Source of the DNA: Croceibacterium segetis
GTDB lineage: Bacteria; Pseudomonadota; Alphaproteobacteria; Sphingomonadales; Sphingomonadaceae
Length of the DNA: 64,000 bases
Direction: 5' to 3'
NCBI RefSeq assembly: GCF_011320115.1
Contig: NZ_JAANOZ010000006.1
Location: forward strand, 166,822 to 230,821
Part shown: positions 9,396-17,772 of the stretch, one piece after another
How positions within the stretch are numbered: position 1 is the stretch's first letter
Layout: each line of letters starts with the position of its first letter
The notes under the pieces: model-generated
What the model was told of the DNA's origin: nothing
Seen by the model: only the letters and a program-made list of their open reading frames with translations
Databases searched by the model: none
Translations under genes and position numbers: made by a program

Positions 9396-9448
9396 CTTGC
9401 GTCCCGACATGCGATGGCGAAGCCCGGCGTGGGCCTCGTTCTCCATCG

Positions 9449-9630
9449 CCCCCTCTGTCGGGAAACCTGAGAGCCTGGCCCGGACCTGATCCGGGCGTAC
9501 ACCTTCGGTGGCCTCCTTGCGGAGACGCTTTCCAGAGTGCCCGGCTACCGAACCGCGGTCCGTTGGCCTGAGAGATTCCGGGGCGGTTGCTCCTTCGGCG
9601 GCCTGGCTAACCAGACACTCTCCCACGGCT
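9449..9630 (-). promoter_or_regulatory. tandem glycine riboswitch
   Basis: Read on the minus strand, two glycine aptamers follow each other. The promoter-distal order is GGGAGAGTG, then GCCGAAGGAGCAA, then ATCTCTCAGG with a closing CCAACGGACCG. The second aptamer has CACTCTGGAAAGCG, then CACCGAAGGTGTACGC, then GGCTCTCAGGTTTCCCGACAGAGG. These are the P1, P3a and core elements of the family. The element ends about 53 bases before gcvT, so glycine binding would turn on the cleavage operon. About 60 bases remain upstream for the promoter before the PQQ dehydrogenase gene ends. Confidence 0.96.
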
Positions 9631-9690
9631 CGGCCGGGGCGAACCCCGGCGGGCGGCAGCCGTTTCGCGCGAAACGATTTGGGGGTCAAT

Positions 9691-11724
9691 CTATTTCGGA
9701 GCGTCCCAATCCTGGTTGGCCCGCGCGACGAGGTACTGGTGGACGGCTTCGGCCTGATCCGGCGTGATCACATCGGCGAAGCTCGCCATGCCGTTTGCCG
9801 CGCGCTTGCCGCCGAGCACGATGGCGAGGAAATCGGCGTGGGTCTGCGGCGACATGTGGCGCAAGTCCTTGACCCCGCCGCGCGCGGCGACGCCGTGGCA
9901 AAGCGCGCAGTTCTGACCGTAGAGTTGCTCGCCCTTTGCCACGACATCGGCGCCGGCCGTCAGCTTGGGCGGCGGAGCCAGCTCGGGCACCTCGATCGAC
10001 TCTTTCGGCATCGGCGGCAGCTTGGCGTTGCCGCCGAGCTTGAACACCAGCAGGCGCGGCTTGCCGATGAAGAGCTTGGCGTAGTTCGAGCGCTCGACGT
10101 GCGCGAGGCCGCCGCCCCAACCGGCGTTGACCGCGATGTATTGCACGCCGTCGATCATGTAGGTGATCGGCGCGGCGATCGGCACTTGCTGAACGGGCAT
10201 CTGCCAGACCTTCGCCCCGGTGTCGGCGCGATAGGCGGCGAAGGTGGTGCCGATGTTGCCCTGGAACACGAGGTTACCAGCGGTGACCAGAACGCCGCCG
10301 CTGCCCTTCTGTTCGTCGGGGGTGCGCCAGACTTCCTTCTGCGTCACCGGGTTTCGCGCCGAGAGCCAGCCGCGCGAATGGGCGTCGGCATATTCGGCGA
10401 TCTTCTTGCGTTCGGCGTCATAGCCCGAGAAGCTGGTGCCGAGACCGGGTTTGGCCGGATCAAAGCTGTCCGCCGCGGCGTAGGCCATGTAGGTTTCGCT
10501 GACCGGCACATAGACCAGTCCGGTGCGCGGGCTGTAGGCCATCGGGTTGAAGTTGTGCGCCCCGCCTGCGCCCGGCGAAACCATGACGGGCACCTTGCCG
10601 TAGCGCACGGCGGGGTTCTCGATCGGACGACCGGTCTTCATGTCGATACCGCTGGCCCAGTTGATCGGCACGGTCGCCTTGGCGCTGAGCAACTCGCCCG
10701 TCCGGCGGTCGAGCACGTAGAAGAACCCGTTCTTGGGCGCCTGCATCAGCACCTTACGGAGCCTTCCGCCGATCCTCAGGTCAGCGAGGATCATCTGCTG
10801 GGTGGCGGTGTAATCCCACTCCTCGCCTGGCGTGGTCTGGTAGTGCCAGACGTATTCGCCGCTATCGACGTTCAGCGCGACGATCGAAGCGAGGAACAGG
10901 TTGTCGCCCCCGCCCGGGCTGCGGAAAGTCTGCGCCCACGGCGATCCGTTGCCGACGCCGATGTAAACGAGGCGCAGCGCGGGATCGTAGGCCATAGAAT
11001 CCCAAACTGTGCCGCCGCCGCCGGCCTTCCACCATTCGCCGGTCCAGGTCTTGGCGGCCATCGCCATGGTCTTGTCGAAACCATCGGCGGGGTTGCCGGG
11101 GACGGTGAAGAAGCGCCAGGCCTGCTTGCCGGTCTCGGCGTCGTAGGCGGTGACGTAGCCGCGCACGCCCATCTCGGCGCCGCCGTTGCCGATCAGCACC
11201 TTACCGGCATAGACCCGCGGCGCGCCGGTGATCGTGTAGTTCTTCGAGTTGTCGACCGTCAGCACCGACCAGACCGGCTTGCCGCTCCTGGCGTCAAGTG
11301 CGATCAGCCGCCCGTCGAGCGTGGCGACGTAGATCTTGCCGTTCCACGCCGCGAGCCCGCGCGAGACGATATCGCAGCAGGCCAGCTTGCCGAACTTGAG
11401 CGGCACTTGCGGATCGAACCGCCACAGGACCTTCCCGCTCGCTGCGTCGTACGCGGTCACGATGTTCCACGGCTGCACGTTGTAGAGCACGCCGCCGATC
11501 TCGAGCGGACTCGCTTCCATCCCGCGCTCGGTCTGGAGGTCGGCGTACCAGGCGAGTCCGAGCTTTCCGACATTCTTGTCGTTGATCTGGCTGAGCGGAC
11601 TGAAGCGCTGCTCGTCGAACGTGCGGCCGACCATCGTCCAGTCGGCAGACGGCGCCTGACCGGCGGCGGTCAGCATGAGCGCGAAGGCGACCGCCAGCGC
11701 GCGGGCGAAGTGCTTTCGGATCAT
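9691..11724 (-). CDS. PQQ-dependent alcohol dehydrogenase with C-terminal cytochrome c (quinohemoprotein)
   Basis: A 677-residue periplasmic enzyme. Residues 1-27 form a Sec signal peptide (hydrophobic ARALAVAFALML, then AAGQAPSAD). An eight-bladed propeller follows, with the adjacent-cysteine pair near PQQ (LACCDIVSRG) and the EEWDYT segment. A cytochrome c domain has the heme motif CALCH with histidine 610. It would oxidise alcohols and pass electrons to the periplasmic chain. It starts 7 bases after the dioxygenase stop, so the two form an operon. The specific substrate is not evident. No PQQ biosynthesis genes are in the window. Confidence 0.9.
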   Translation of the reverse strand: MIRKHFARALAVAFALMLTAAGQAPSADWTMVGRTFDEQRFSPLSQINDKNVGKLGLAWYADLQTERGMEASPLEIGGVLYNVQPWNIVTAYDAASGKVLWRFDPQVPLKFGKLACCDIVSRGLAAWNGKIYVATLDGRLIALDARSGKPVWSVLTVDNSKNYTITGAPRVYAGKVLIGNGGAEMGVRGYVTAYDAETGKQAWRFFTVPGNPADGFDKTMAMAAKTWTGEWWKAGGGGTVWDSMAYDPALRLVYIGVGNGSPWAQTFRSPGGGDNLFLASIVALNVDSGEYVWHYQTTPGEEWDYTATQQMILADLRIGGRLRKVLMQAPKNGFFYVLDRRTGELLSAKATVPINWASGIDMKTGRPIENPAVRYGKVPVMVSPGAGGAHNFNPMAYSPRTGLVYVPVSETYMAYAAADSFDPAKPGLGTSFSGYDAERKKIAEYADAHSRGWLSARNPVTQKEVWRTPDEQKGSGGVLVTAGNLVFQGNIGTTFAAYRADTGAKVWQMPVQQVPIAAPITYMIDGVQYIAVNAGWGGGLAHVERSNYAKLFIGKPRLLVFKLGGNAKLPPMPKESIEVPELAPPPKLTAGADVVAKGEQLYGQNCALCHGVAARGGVKDLRHMSPQTHADFLAIVLGGKRAANGMASFADVITPDQAEAVHQYLVARANQDWDAPK

Positions 11725-11731
11725 CGGCGGC

Positions 11732-13291
11732 TCAGACGGCGGGCAAGTCGCGGGCGTCGGCCCAGAAGCCATGCACCTGGCCGACGACCTTGAAGGGCAT
11801 CTTGACCCTCGCGACCGGCCCCGCGGCGACATCCTTGGTGTCGACCAGAATCAGGTCGGAGCGGCCAGCCTCCTTGATGCTGCTGCCGACGCCGATCAGG
11901 TAGCCATCCCCTTCCGGCGCGTCGTGCTTGCGCGGCACGAAGGTCATTTCCGACAGCGCGTAATCCGGCACGGTGACCATCTGCGAGGTCTTCGTCGCGT
12001 GGTCGAAGATCGCCCACCCGCGCCCGGCATTCAAATAGCCCCAGCGGTACGGCAGCGTGTGGAAGCGGTCGTCCTGCCGCGAGAGCACGCCGGTGATCTC
12101 GGGATAGAGTGTTTCGACCTGGTAGGTGTCGTTGCTCTTGCGGCTGAGGTCGATGGTGAAGCGGCGGATGCGGCCCTGCGCCTTCACCGGATCGAACGGC
12201 TCGTGGACGCTGGGGAAGAACGGGAACTGGTTGCCCTCGCCGCCATCCATGTCGAGCGTCACCTTCTCGCCGTCGGACCAGGCGCCCATCACGTGAGTGC
12301 AGAACAGGTTGGCGCCCTTGAACCAGCGCACATCCTTGCCGTCGCCGCCGCGGCGCAGCACGCCGATATAAACCGGCAGCGTCGAATCGTAGGCGAAGTG
12401 GACGCCGCCGGCCTGCATCTGCGGCAGATTGGCGGCCATCTGCGTGACCATCAGCACGACGTGGCGCTGGGTGACCGCGAAGTCGTGCATCATCGCCGCG
12501 TACGGCGCCTGTACCGTGACGCCCCAGTTGACGTTGCCGTCCCTGTCCGCGCTGAACACGCGGACGTCCTTGCTGGCGAGCCCGTTCGCCTCGTAGCCGA
12601 AGCTGACGTACTCGCCGGTCATGGGGTCGATCTTCGGGTGCGCGGTGTGCGTCTGGCTGCCGAGCTTGCCGCCGAAGGTGTAGTAATCGTCCTTCGTCTC
12701 GAGCGTCCACGGATCCATGTAGACCGGCGGGCTGTCCTCCTTGAACACCAACAGCTTCTTGTGGTGCACGAACAGCTGGGTGTTGGCGGTGCCGCGGCTG
12801 AGACCCTTGACGCTCGGATCGTCGGTCATCGGGTTGCGGTACATCCCGAACAGGCTGGCCCGCGCCTCATGCTGCGCCTTCCACCGCTGGGTGCGAGCGT
12901 AACGAGTGCGGTAGTCGACGTGGCCGGCCTTGATGCGGAACATCGAGACGTGGCCTTCGCCGTCGAACGGGATGTCGCCGGAATACTGCGCAGGCTTCGG
13001 ATACTGCGGATCGGGCCCGACGCGGTAAAACACGCCGTCCAGGTCGGTCGGCAGGTGCCCTTCGACCTCGCAGTCGTAGAGGTCGATTTCGGCGCGGTTG
13101 TTGGCGCTCGGCGCACCGCCGCCGAAGGCGCGCGGGTCGGACGGAAAGTCGACCTGCGGGCTGGGGGTGGCGGCCATGGCCGGAGCGGATACGCCGGCCA
13201 GCGCCGCGCCGGTGCCGAGCGTCGCCGCGCCCAGAAAGGCGCGCCGGCCGAGCTCGGGGCCCATGTTCGCTTCGTCGGGATTGTTAGCCAC
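11732..13291 (-). CDS. carotenoid oxygenase family protein (carotenoid/lignostilbene-cleaving dioxygenase), Tat-exported
   Basis: A 519-residue protein if started at the GTG at 13289-13291, which has a good GAGGAG site; an ATG eight codons upstream lacks one. The N-terminus has a twin-arginine signal (GRRAFLG, arginines 16-17) followed by a hydrophobic stretch and AMA cleavage site. Conserved histidine segments for the non-heme iron are HTAHPKIDP, MHDFAVTQ, FCTHVMGAW and the C-terminal VHGFW. The family cleaves C=C bonds in carotenoids or stilbenes with O2. Export and pairing with a PQQ alcohol dehydrogenase favour an external substrate such as a lignin stilbene, but this is inference. Confidence 0.88.
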   Translation of the reverse strand: MANNPDEANMGPELGRRAFLGAATLGTGAALAGVSAPAMAATPSPQVDFPSDPRAFGGGAPSANNRAEIDLYDCEVEGHLPTDLDGVFYRVGPDPQYPKPAQYSGDIPFDGEGHVSMFRIKAGHVDYRTRYARTQRWKAQHEARASLFGMYRNPMTDDPSVKGLSRGTANTQLFVHHKKLLVFKEDSPPVYMDPWTLETKDDYYTFGGKLGSQTHTAHPKIDPMTGEYVSFGYEANGLASKDVRVFSADRDGNVNWGVTVQAPYAAMMHDFAVTQRHVVLMVTQMAANLPQMQAGGVHFAYDSTLPVYIGVLRRGGDGKDVRWFKGANLFCTHVMGAWSDGEKVTLDMDGGEGNQFPFFPSVHEPFDPVKAQGRIRRFTIDLSRKSNDTYQVETLYPEITGVLSRQDDRFHTLPYRWGYLNAGRGWAIFDHATKTSQMVTVPDYALSEMTFVPRKHDAPEGDGYLIGVGSSIKEAGRSDLILVDTKDVAAGPVARVKMPFKVVGQVHGFWADARDLPAV

Positions 13292-13370
13292 GGTCGTCTC
13301 CTCGTCCGCCGACATTGTTGTCGGAATCAAATGGCCGCGCAAGGCGTCATTTGGCGGGCGGAGGAGATGG

Positions 13371-13441
13371 AGCGGGTAAGGGGAATCGAACCCCTCTAGC
13401 TAGCTTGGAAGGCTAGTGCATTACCACTATGCTATACCCGC
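13371..13441 (-). tRNA. tRNA-Gly (anticodon TCC)
   Basis: On the minus strand the 5' acceptor strand GCGGGTA pairs with TACCCGC at the 3' end. The D arm is GCATAGTGGTAATGC. The anticodon loop CTTCCAA gives TCC, and the T arm holds GGTTCGATTCC. CCA is not encoded. It lies between the dioxygenase gene and apt. Confidence 0.95.
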
Positions 13442-13487
13442 TTAGGGGGCGCCAGTGCCACCAAGCACGGCGCGGCGTCAAGCGCCC

Positions 13488-14024
13488 TCAGTGCCCTTCG
13501 AAGTCGATCAGCGCCCACGGTTCGACCCCCGCCGCGCGAAGTTGCGCGCCGCCGCCGAGCTCAGGCAAGTCGATCACGAACAGCGCGTGCTCCACCAGCG
13601 CGCCGGCATCGCGCAGCAGCTGCGCCCCCGCAAGCGCCGTGCCGCCGGTAGCGAGGAGATCGTCGACCAGCAGCACGGGCTCGCCATCGACGATCAGGGT
13701 TGGATCTAGCTCGATCCGCGCCTGGCCGTACTCGAGCGCATAGTCGACGCCGATCGTCGCCACCGGCAGCTTGCCCGCCTTGCGCAGCGGCACGAAGCCG
13801 AGCCCAAGCCGGGCGGCGATTGCCGCGCCGAAGATGAACCCGCGCGCCTCGATCCCGGCGACGGCCGAGGGCTGCATCGGTCGCGCCGCCGCGACGAGGT
13901 GATCGATGGTCGCCGAAAGCCCCTCGGGGTGCGCGATCACGCTTGTGATGTCGCGGAACATGATGCCGGGCGCCGGGAAGTCCGGAACCGTGCGCACCAA
14001 GGCCTTGATCTCGGCCGGAGTCAT
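13488..14024 (-). CDS. apt: adenine phosphoribosyltransferase
   Basis: A 178-residue type I phosphoribosyltransferase. The PRPP-binding motif is VLLVDDLLATGGTA, and the N-terminal VPDFPAPGIMFRDIT and GIEARGFIFG segments are characteristic of Apt. It salvages adenine to AMP in the cytoplasm. The gene starts 34 bases after the cytochrome c1 stop on the same strand, so it may be read through from the bc1 operon. Confidence 0.96.
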   Translation of the reverse strand: MTPAEIKALVRTVPDFPAPGIMFRDITSVIAHPEGLSATIDHLVAAARPMQPSAVAGIEARGFIFGAAIAARLGLGFVPLRKAGKLPVATIGVDYALEYGQARIELDPTLIVDGEPVLLVDDLLATGGTALAGAQLLRDAGALVEHALFVIDLPELGGGAQLRAAGVEPWALIDFEGH

Positions 14025-14058
14025 CGGCGCGGCGCTCCCGGCGGGAAGCGCGGCTCGA

Positions 14059-14931
14059 TCAATCGCGGCGGACCCGGGCCCGGGCCCAGACCTGCTTCTT
14101 GGCGAGGAAGGCCAGCACCGTCGCGAACAGCAGGAAGCCGAGCACCGGCCAGCCGGTCTGGTGGCGCTTGCCGAGCGAAGGTTCGGCCGTCCACACGAGG
14201 AAGGCCGCGACGTCGGTGGCCATCTGGTCGACTGTCGCCGGGGTGCCGTCCTTGAAGGTCACCTGACCGTCGCTGGTCAGCGGCGGCGGCATCGCCAGGT
14301 TGAGATTGGCGAAATACGGATTGAAATAGAGGCCCGGCGGCGTCTGGAAGTCCGGGAACTCCTGCTTCAGCGACTTGCCGTCCTCGTTCTTGTAGGTCGC
14401 CGGGTCGGTGAAACCGGTCAGCAGCGAATGAATATAAGCCGGCCCCTCGTGGCGGGCCTTGGCCATCAGCGACAGGTCCGGCGGGATCGCGTTGTGGTTG
14501 GCGGCGCGCGCAGCGATGTCGTTGGCGAAAGGCTTGGGGAAGTAGTCGGTCGGCGTGCCCGGCCGGGTCGTCTCCTCACCGGTGTTCGGATCGATCCCAG
14601 GAACGGTCCACGAGGCCGCTTCGGCCTTCACTTCGGCTTCGCTGTAGCCGAGCTCGGCCAGGTCGCGGAAGGCGACGTGGTTGAGCGAATGGCACGCCTT
14701 GCAGACTTCCTTGTAGACTTGGTAGCCGCGCTGGAGCTGGCGGTTGTCGAACTTGCCAAAGGGACCGTCGCTGGAAAGATGCAGCGCGGCGGGGTGCCGG
14801 TGGAACTCGGTCTCCGCCGTTTTCTCCTTGAGGTACCCTTGCGACGCGACGGTGTAGGCGCCGGTCGCAAACGCCCACAGGACGCCGACGGCGAAGAACA
14901 GTCCGACAAAGAACCCGATGATACGGACCAT
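14059..14931 (-). CDS. petC: cytochrome c1 (ubiquinol-cytochrome c reductase)
   Basis: A 290-residue subunit of the bc1 complex. It has an N-terminal hydrophobic segment (residues 5-25), a heme c motif CKACH followed by SLNHVAFRDL, and the distal ligand region around LTGFTDP/GLYFNPYFANLNLAMPPPL. One C-terminal membrane anchor (WPVLGFLLFATVLAFLA) precedes a basic tail. It accepts electrons from the Rieske centre. Third gene of the Rieske-cytb-cytc1 operon, 30 bases after cytochrome b. Confidence 0.96.
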   Translation of the reverse strand: MVRIIGFFVGLFFAVGVLWAFATGAYTVASQGYLKEKTAETEFHRHPAALHLSSDGPFGKFDNRQLQRGYQVYKEVCKACHSLNHVAFRDLAELGYSEAEVKAEAASWTVPGIDPNTGEETTRPGTPTDYFPKPFANDIAARAANHNAIPPDLSLMAKARHEGPAYIHSLLTGFTDPATYKNEDGKSLKQEFPDFQTPPGLYFNPYFANLNLAMPPPLTSDGQVTFKDGTPATVDQMATDVAAFLVWTAEPSLGKRHQTGWPVLGFLLFATVLAFLAKKQVWARARVRRD

Positions 14932-14961
14932 GATACGTGTCTTTCCCCTAAATCCGTTCGC

Positions 14962-16254
14962 TTACGTCGCCGGCGTGGTATTTTCGCCGAGCACCGCCTT
15001 CTTGTCCGAGCCGAGCACCGCCTCGGTGATCGAGAACGGCAGCGGCTCGGGCCGCTCGAATGCCGAAACGAGCGGGATGATCACCAGGAAGTGCAGGAAG
15101 TAATAGGCGGTGGCGATCTGGCTGATCATCACGAAGGGCTCTTCAGCCGGCGAGCCGCCGCAGTAGCCGAGCACCAGCAGGTCGATCACGAGCACCCAGA
15201 AGAACTTGCGGAACGTCGGCCGGTAATGCCCCGAGCGGACCGGCGAACGGTCGAGCCAGGGCAGGAAGAACCACACCAGGATCGAGCTGAACATCGCCAT
15301 CACGCCCATCAGCTTGGCCGGGACGAAGAAGAAGTCGGCGGTGAACGCGCGCAGGATGGCGTAGTATGGCCAGAAATACCATTCGGGTACGATGTGGGCC
15401 GGCGTCGCCATCGGGTTGGCCGGGATGTAGTTGTCGGGGTGGCCGAGCGCGTTGGGCATGAAGAACAGGAAGGCGCAGTAGAGGATCAGGAACACACCCA
15501 GCCCGAAGCCGTCCTTCGCCGTGTAGTAGGGGTGGAACGGCACGGTATCGCTCTCGCTCTTCACCTCGACCCCGGTCGGGTTCGACGAGCCGGGAATGTG
15601 AAGCGCCCAGATGTGCAGGATGATCACGCCGGCGATCACGAACGGCAGCAGGAAGTGCAAGCTGAAGAAGCGGTTGAGCGCGGCATTGTCGGGCGCGAAG
15701 CCGCCGAGCAGCCAGATCTGCAGCGGTTCGCCGACGAACGGGATCGCGCCGAACAGCCCGGTGATCACCTTGGCGCCCCAGAAGCTCATCTGCCCCCACG
15801 GCAGCACGTAGCCCATGAAGGCGGTCGCCATCATCAGCAGGAAGATCGTCACGCCGAGCAGCCAGACCATCTCGCGCGGCGCCTTGTACGAACCGTAGAA
15901 GAAGCCGCGGAAGATGTGCAGGTAGACAACCACGAAGAAGGCCGAGGCGCCGTTGGCGTGGGCATAGCGCATCAGCCAACCCCAGTTGACGTCGCGCATG
16001 ATGTGCTCGGTCGAATCGAAGGCGACCAAGGCGTTGGGCGCATAATGCATCGCCAGGATCACCCCGGTGACGATCTGCAGCACCAGGCAGAAGCCGGCGA
16101 GAACGCCGAAATTCCACGCGTAGTTGAGGTTGCGCGGCACCGGATAGCCGCCGCCGATCGCGTTGTAGACGAGGCGCGGAAGCGGCAGCTTTTCGTCCAG
16201 CCAGCGCATGAACGGCGCCTTGGGTTGATAGTGCTGGGCCCAGGGGAAGCTCAT
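14962..16254 (-). CDS. petB: cytochrome b (ubiquinol-cytochrome c reductase)
   Basis: A 430-residue integral membrane subunit with the full eight-helix bacterial form. Visible landmarks are heme-ligand histidine helices ([19 protein letters not shown]), the Qo-site PEWYFWPYY (the family PEWY motif) and [14 protein letters not shown]. The ATG at 16252-16254 gives [15 protein letters not shown], as in relatives; the frame further upstream overlaps the Rieske gene and is not used. It lies 16 bases after the Rieske stop. Confidence 0.97.
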   Translation of the reverse strand: MSFPWAQHYQPKAPFMRWLDEKLPLPRLVYNAIGGGYPVPRNLNYAWNFGVLAGFCLVLQIVTGVILAMHYAPNALVAFDSTEHIMRDVNWGWLMRYAHANGASAFFVVVYLHIFRGFFYGSYKAPREMVWLLGVTIFLLMMATAFMGYVLPWGQMSFWGAKVITGLFGAIPFVGEPLQIWLLGGFAPDNAALNRFFSLHFLLPFVIAGVIILHIWALHIPGSSNPTGVEVKSESDTVPFHPYYTAKDGFGLGVFLILYCAFLFFMPNALGHPDNYIPANPMATPAHIVPEWYFWPYYAILRAFTADFFFVPAKLMGVMAMFSSILVWFFLPWLDRSPVRSGHYRPTFRKFFWVLVIDLLVLGYCGGSPAEEPFVMISQIATAYYFLHFLVIIPLVSAFERPEPLPFSITEAVLGSDKKAVLGENTTPAT

Positions 16255-16270
16255 CTTTGTTTCTCTCGCC

Positions 16271-16840
16271 TCAGCCGACCACGATCTTGGTGTCGGTTTC
16301 GAATTTGTATTCCGGCACTTCGAGGTTCTTCGGCGCCGGGCCTTTGCGGATACGCGCCGCGGTGTCGTACTGCGAGCCGTGGCAGGGGCAGAAATAGCCG
16401 CCGAACTCGCCACGGTTCTCGCCTTCGCCGGCGCCGAGCGGGACGCAGCCGAGGTGGGTGCAAACGCCCATCGTGATCAGCCAGTTGAGCTTGCCGTCCT
16501 TGGTCCGCTCCTCGAGCGACTGCGGATCGCGCAGATCCGACAGCGGCACCGCGTTGGCGGCGGCGATTTCTTTCGCCGTCAGGTTGCGCACGAACAGCGG
16601 CTGCTTGCGGAACATCGCCTTGATCGCCTGGCCGGGCTTGATCGGCGTCAGATCGACCTCGGTCGTGCTTTCCGCGAGCACGTCCTTGGAAGGCGCCATC
16701 TGGCTGACCAGCGGGACGAGCGTGATGACAGCGCCGGCGCCGGCCGCGCTGACGGCTGCGATATTGATGAAATCCCTGCGGCGAACGCCGTCTTCGGTGG
16801 CCAGCGTCTCGGAATCCGCGGTGCCGGTGTCAGTCGCCAT
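16271..16840 (-). CDS. petA: Rieske iron-sulfur protein (ubiquinol-cytochrome c reductase)
   Basis: A 189-residue protein with a twin-arginine membrane anchor ([20 protein letters not shown]) that stays uncleaved in this family. The [2Fe-2S] ligands are in CTHLGC and CPCHGSQYD. The C-terminus ([16 protein letters not shown]) is complete. The ATG at 16838-16840 has an AGGA site upstream. First gene of the bc1 operon. The 170 bases upstream, before pgeF ends, hold the likely promoter; I see no clear operator there. Confidence 0.96.
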   Translation of the reverse strand: MATDTGTADSETLATEDGVRRRDFINIAAVSAAGAGAVITLVPLVSQMAPSKDVLAESTTEVDLTPIKPGQAIKAMFRKQPLFVRNLTAKEIAAANAVPLSDLRDPQSLEERTKDGKLNWLITMGVCTHLGCVPLGAGEGENRGEFGGYFCPCHGSQYDTAARIRKGPAPKNLEVPEYKFETDTKIVVG

Positions 16841-17010
16841 TTTCCTGCCTTGCCTGCGGCCCCGCGCGAGATGGTGGCGGAGCCGGAAATCCGATGCGTC
16901 ACGCGGCCGGAAGATGCCCCCGGGCCGGCGACTTGGCGCGGCTGATAGACGACGCTGTCGGCGATGCCAACAGGCATTTTGGCAGCTTTGTGACGGCTGA
17001 GGAAATCGCC

Positions 17011-17772
17011 TTAGAGCCGCAGCCCGATCAGCGAAATCTGCCGGCCGTAAGCCGGCTCGCCGCGATGGGTCGCGCGGCGGTAGGAAAAGAACCGCTCCGC
17101 GTCCGGATAGGTGTCGAGGCCGAGGCGATCGACAGCAGCGATCCCGGCGCGTTCGAGGCGGGCGTTGGCATAGCCTTCGAGGTCGAACTGCCAGTGGCCG
17201 GGCCGGCCGGGAGCGAAGAACGACTCGTCCGCTTGGGTAAAATGGCTCCGGAACGCATCGTCCACTTCGTAGCTGGCCTGGCCGATAGCCGGGCCGATCG
17301 CGGCGACGATACGCTCCCGGCGCGCGCCGAGGCCGGCCATCTCGCCGACGACCGCCTCCAGCACACCGGCATGCGCGCCGCGCCAGCCGGCATGCGCCGC
17401 GCCGACCACGCCCGCCTCGACGTCCGCCAGCAGCACCGGCGCGCAGTCGGCGGTGACCACGCCGAGCAGCACGCCCGGCCGGTCGGTCGCCAGCGCGTCG
17501 GCGCGTGGGCGGTCGGCCTGCGGCCACGGACGGACCACGGTGACCGCGTCCGCCGAATGGACCTGGTAGACCGTCGCCAGCGCCGTGCCGGGAAGCACCG
17601 CGGCAATGGCACGCCGGCGGTTTTCGGCGACCGCTTCCGCGTCGTCGCCCGCGCCATGGCCGACGTTGAGGCCGGCGACCACGCCCTCGGACGCCCCGCC
17701 GCGCCGGCCGAGGAAGCCATGCGGGATTCCGCCGAGGGCGGCCGACCGGATGACCTCGACCGGGTCAGCCAA
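17011..17772 (-). CDS. pgeF: peptidoglycan editing factor / polyphenol oxidase family (laccase domain, YfiH-like)
   Basis: A 253-residue protein of the multicopper-oxidase-like YfiH family. Hallmarks are YQVHSADAV, VTADCAPVLLAD, AAHAGWRGA and GPAIGQASYEVD, which place the catalytic His/Cys residues. Members are described as purine nucleoside phosphorylases and as removing misincorporated residues from peptidoglycan precursors. The start is a TTG that overlaps the pepN stop by 8 bases, with AGGTGA nine bases upstream, so it is translated in coupling with pepN. Confidence 0.9.
   Translation of the reverse strand: MADPVEVIRSAALGGIPHGFLGRRGGASEGVVAGLNVGHGAGDDAEAVAENRRRAIAAVLPGTALATVYQVHSADAVTVVRPWPQADRPRADALATDRPGVLLGVVTADCAPVLLADVEAGVVGAAHAGWRGAHAGVLEAVVGEMAGLGARRERIVAAIGPAIGQASYEVDDAFRSHFTQADESFFAPGRPGHWQFDLEGYANARLERAGIAAVDRLGLDTYPDAERFFSYRRATHRGEPAYGRQISLIGLRL

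Noticed and set aside
9508..13399. Long plus-strand frames across the PQQ dehydrogenase and dioxygenase genes
   Set aside because: Shadows of two well-supported minus-strand genes. One also reads through the riboswitch.
13906..16476. Plus-strand open frame of 856 codons across the bc1 genes
   Set aside because: It is antisense to cytochrome b and c1 and apt, and its product is a low-complexity Arg/His/Glu-rich string typical of a shadow frame in high-GC DNA.
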